A stretch of DNA of 64,000 nt from Tannerella serpentiformis (lineage in GTDB: Bacteria > Bacteroidota > Bacteroidia > Bacteroidales > Tannerellaceae), in NCBI RefSeq assembly GCF_003033925.1, contig NZ_CP028365.1:744001-808000 (forward strand). Direction: 5' to 3'. Shown here piece by piece: positions 60,792-64,000 of the stretch. The position numbers were made by a program, and so were the translations under genes. Numbering within the stretch: the first letter of the stretch is position 1; every line of letters begins with the position of its first letter. The notes under the pieces are model-generated. The model was not told where the DNA came from. It did not search any database and saw nothing but the letters and a program-made list of their open reading frames with translations.

Positions 60792-60799
60792 TACCTTTG
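60792..60799 (+). promoter_or_regulatory. -7 box of lptB
   Basis: TACCTTTG, 33 bp upstream of ATG 60832; it supports this start over the longer in-frame one at 60715. Confidence 0.55.
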
Positions 60800-60831
60800 C
60801 CGCCCCTCATTATCACCCTATACCTCTTTAT

Positions 60832-61581
<750 letters not shown>

Positions 61582-61600
61582 GGCAGCACGGCAACTTTCC

Positions 61601-61608
61601 TACTTTTG
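61601..61608 (+). promoter_or_regulatory. -7 box of aroK
   Basis: TACTTTTG, 49 bp upstream of ATG 61658; longer in-frame starts would overlap lptB. Confidence 0.5.
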
Positions 61609-61657
61609 CCCGCGTTTCTACAACGCTACACATCTCCACTACACTATTCACACACAC

Positions 61658-62200
61658 ATGCAACGCATCTTCCTCATCGGCTACATGGGCGTCGGTAAAA
61701 CGACCTTGGGCAAAGCCTTGGCCGACCGCACTGGATTATCCTTCATCGACTTGGATCTCTTTATTGAAGGGCGTTATCGCAAGACCATCCGACAGATTTT
61801 TGAGGCAGAGGGCGAGGAGGCCTTCCGCGAAATAGAACGTAAGGCGCTCCACGAGGTGGCCGAGTTTGAGGACATCATCCTCTCCACCGGTGGCGGCACG
61901 CCCTGCTTCTTCGACAACATGACGTACATGAACCGTGTCGGCACGACGGTCTATCTCAAGGCCTCACCCGAGGCGCTGACCGAACGCATCGCACTCGGCA
62001 AACAGAGTCGCCCCACCGTGCGCCACCTCGATGACAAGGCCCTCCACGCCTTCGTCCGCAAGGCCCTCACGCACCGCACCCCCTACTACGAACGCGCCCA
62101 TCATGCGTTCGATGTGGAGCGACTCGTCAACGACAACGACACCGACGATGCGGCTCATCGACTACAACAACTCCTATACGGCCACGGGGAGCGCCGCTAA
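61658..62200 (+). CDS. aroK: Shikimate kinase
   Basis: The 180-residue enzyme phosphorylates shikimate at C3 with ATP in aromatic amino acid synthesis. Walker A GYMGVGKTT (about 8-16), FIDLDLFIEGR (shikimate-binding Asp near 34-36), FREIERKAL and STGGGTPCF, and a lid with KQSRPTVRH. Length fits. Confidence 0.94.
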   Translation: MQRIFLIGYMGVGKTTLGKALADRTGLSFIDLDLFIEGRYRKTIRQIFEAEGEEAFREIERKALHEVAEFEDIILSTGGGTPCFFDNMTYMNRVGTTVYLKASPEALTERIALGKQSRPTVRHLDDKALHAFVRKALTHRTPYYERAHHAFDVERLVNDNDTDDAAHRLQQLLYGHGERR

Positions 62201-62256
62201 ACCATCCCCACACACGCTTATTTGATTTAGGTATTACAGTATAGTTTTTTTATCTC

Positions 62257-64000
62257 ATGACAGAGCAAACCAAAGTAACGACTCTGGATCACGTCGTGAT
62301 CCGTTTTTCGGGAGATAGCGGCGACGGTATGCAGCTTACCGGCACCATCTTCTCCAATCTGTCAGCCGTTTTCGGGAACGACATCTCCACCTTTCCCGAC
62401 TACCCGGCCGAAATTCGCGCGCCGCAAGGAACACTCTTCGGCGTCTCTGGCTTCCAACTCCATTTGGGCACGAAGAAGGTCTATACCCCCGGTGACAAGG
62501 CCGATGTGCTCGTGGCCATGAACCCCGCCGCGCTCAAGGTCAACGTCAAGAATCTGCGCAAGGGCTCCATCGTCATCATCGACACGGACTCCTTCGCCAA
62601 GCGTGACCTGGAGAAGGCTGAGTTCAAGACCGACGACCCGATCGAGGAGCTTGGCCTCACGGAAAAGGTGCAACTCGTGGCCGCCCCCATCTCTACGATG
62701 GTGCGTGACGGACTGGCCGAGTATGGCCTCGACAACAAGTCTGCCGTGCGGTGTAAGAACATGTTCACCCTCGGCCTCGTCTGCTGGCTCTTCGACCGTC
62801 CGCTCGACCACGCCATGACGATGCTCCAGACCAAGTTTTCCAAGAAGCCCGACATCGCCAAGGCCAACATTAAAGCCCTGACCGACGGCTACAACTATGG
62901 GCACAACATCCACGCCTCCGTCTCCACCTACCGCATCGAAGGCTCGAAGAAGGAACCGGGCATCTACAAGGACGTGAGCGGAAACAACGCCACCTCCTAC
63001 GGTCTCATCGCCGCCGCCGAGAAGTCTGGCTTGCAACTCTTCCTCGGTAGCTACCCCATCACACCCGCCACCGACATCCTGCACGAGCTCTCGAAGTACA
63101 AGAACCTCGGCGTGATCACCGTGCAGGCCGAAGATGAGATCGCCGGTATCTGTACCTCCATCGGTGCCTCTTTCGCCGGTTGCCTGAGTGCCACGTCGAC
63201 CTCCGGCCCCGGTCTGGCACTGAAGAGTGAAGCCATCGGCTTGGCCGTTATCGCAGAGCTTCCGCTCGTCATCATCGATGTACAGCGCGGCGGTCCCTCG
63301 ACGGGTATGCCGACAAAGAGCGAGCAGACGGACCTCATGCAGGCCCTCTACGGACGTAACGGCGAGAGCCCGCTCGTGGTCGTAGCCGCCACCACCCCGA
63401 CGGACTGCTTCGACATGGCTTTCTGGGCGGCTAAGCTGGCCGTGGAGCACATGACGCCCGTCATCCTCCTCACCGACTCCTTCATCGCCAACGGTTCGGC
63501 CGCATGGCGCATCCCAGATTACATAAACGACTTCCCCGACATTAAGCCGAACTACGTCTCGAACTATCACGGTGAGGCCGTCTGGAAACCTTATCGCCGG
63601 AACAAAGAGACCTTCGTCCGCTACTGGGCTACGCCCGGCATGGAGGGCTTCGCGCACCGCATCGGCGGACTCGAGAAGGACTATGACACCAGCTCCATCT
63701 CCACCGACCCGAAGAACCACCAGAAGATGGTGGAGACGCGTCAGGCCAAGATTGACAAGATCGCCGACTTCATCCCTGAGGTGGAAGTGAAGGGCGACAA
63801 GGACGACGCCGACCTGCTGATCGTAGGCTGGGGCGGCACCTCCGGCCATCTGCACGAAGTGATGGACACCATGCGCCGCAATGGCCAGAAGGTCGCCTTG
63901 GCACACTTCCGCTTCATCAACCCCCTACCCAAGAACACGGCCGAGGTACTGAAGCGTTACCCGAAGGTGGTCGTGGCTGAGCAAAACAAGGGCCAGTTTG
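62257..64000 (+). CDS. korA: 2-oxoacid:ferredoxin oxidoreductase, gamma-alpha fused subunit (KorA), cut by window edge
   Basis: The frame is open from ATG 62257 to the right edge (581 codons). An N-terminal gamma domain (about 10-190: VVIRFSGDSGDGMQLTGTIF, in parts) is joined to the alpha/pyrimidine-binding domain (YPITPATDILHELSK, about 267-281), a VQAEDEIAGICTSIGAS segment and TSTSGPGLALKSEAIGLA (about 310-327). This is the KorA type that uses 2-oxoglutarate (or another 2-oxoacid), coenzyme A and ferredoxin. The partner KorB is expected just beyond the edge. The C-terminal domain is incomplete. Confidence 0.93.
   Translation, partial: MTEQTKVTTLDHVVIRFSGDSGDGMQLTGTIFSNLSAVFGNDISTFPDYPAEIRAPQGTLFGVSGFQLHLGTKKVYTPGDKADVLVAMNPAALKVNVKNLRKGSIVIIDTDSFAKRDLEKAEFKTDDPIEELGLTEKVQLVAAPISTMVRDGLAEYGLDNKSAVRCKNMFTLGLVCWLFDRPLDHAMTMLQTKFSKKPDIAKANIKALTDGYNYGHNIHASVSTYRIEGSKKEPGIYKDVSGNNATSYGLIAAAEKSGLQLFLGSYPITPATDILHELSKYKNLGVITVQAEDEIAGICTSIGASFAGCLSATSTSGPGLALKSEAIGLAVIAELPLVIIDVQRGGPSTGMPTKSEQTDLMQALYGRNGESPLVVVAATTPTDCFDMAFWAAKLAVEHMTPVILLTDSFIANGSAAWRIPDYINDFPDIKPNYVSNYHGEAVWKPYRRNKETFVRYWATPGMEGFAHRIGGLEKDYDTSSISTDPKNHQKMVETRQAKIDKIADFIPEVEVKGDKDDADLLIVGWGGTSGHLHEVMDTMRRNGQKVALAHFRFINPLPKNTAEVLKRYPKVVVAEQNKGQF

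Noticed and set aside
62362-63906. 514-codon open frame antisense to korA
   Set aside because: The plus strand encodes a clear KorA; the antisense frame is low-complexity Gly/Val/Asp/His and a shadow.

Overview
The window looks like chromosome of an anaerobic Bacteroidales bacterium, with Tannerellaceae/Porphyromonadaceae as my best inference and a Tannerella-like oral species plausible. The grounds are a SusC/SusD pair, Bacteroidetes-only families (DUF3822- and DUF6261-like proteins, a glutaminyl cyclase of the Porphyromonas/Tannerella type), -7 promoter boxes of the TAnnTTTG kind with few Shine-Dalgarno sequences, and a ferredoxin-linked, lactate- and oxaloacetate-centred metabolism. The species call is not proven by the sequence.

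Layout. 1-3.6 kb: the end of an integrative element. Two tandem tyrosine recombinases (the first cut by the window edge) and a zinc-ribbon membrane protein sit beside a 59-bp direct repeat that copies the 3' end of a RecD-like helicase gene, an att-site signature. 3.5-8.9 kb: helicase, a membrane-anchored unknown, DUF3822, rsmD, a SPOR lipoprotein and murB. 9-12 kb: two palindrome arrays, a cobalamin riboswitch, a long unexplained leader and a CoA-transferase. 12-20 kb: a TlpA-like protein without CxxC, MgtC plus lipoprotein hydrolase, a two-part LRR/EF-hand protein, pyrK-pyrD and a DUF6261-like protein. 20.7-28.4 kb: NagZ/beta-lactamase-like fusion, rplS, sufS, YbjQ, rnhB, sufE and glutaminyl cyclase. 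28.5-30.5 kb: a HEPN gene pair and a second DUF6261-like protein. 31-39 kb: an outer-membrane barrel, lutABC, lactate permease and a carboxyltransferase with two biotin domains. 40-49 kb: DUF438 sensor, SemiSWEET, peptidase E, Lrp, exbB/exbD genes, tRNA-Ser, tatD, polyprenyl synthase and tonB. 49.8-64 kb: pckA, small enzymes, pdxH, susC/susD, lptB, aroK and the start of korA.

How genes fit together. Lactate would cross the outer membrane (possibly through the barrel), enter by the permease and be oxidised to pyruvate by LutABC. The biotin carboxyltransferase and PckA handle the oxaloacetate node, and KorA feeds 2-oxoglutarate/ferredoxin chemistry. The carboxyltransferase and pckA genes share a palindrome at the same distance (41 and 42 bp) from their -7 boxes, which suggests co-regulation. 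SufS/SufE, PyrK/PyrD and ExbB/ExbD/TonB form smaller functional sets.

The most unusual signal lies between genes. At least ten intergenic arrays of short dyad-symmetric cores repeat with a period of 41 or 42 bp (one at 51 bp). Different loci use different core sequences. In three arrays (9.3, 53.5 and 60 kb) the spacers have diverged while the period has held, exactly in two of them and within 1 bp in the third. Elsewhere paired arm changes preserve the dyad. The period is close to four DNA helical turns, so I interpret these as phased binding-site or hairpin arrays of a type I do not recognise.
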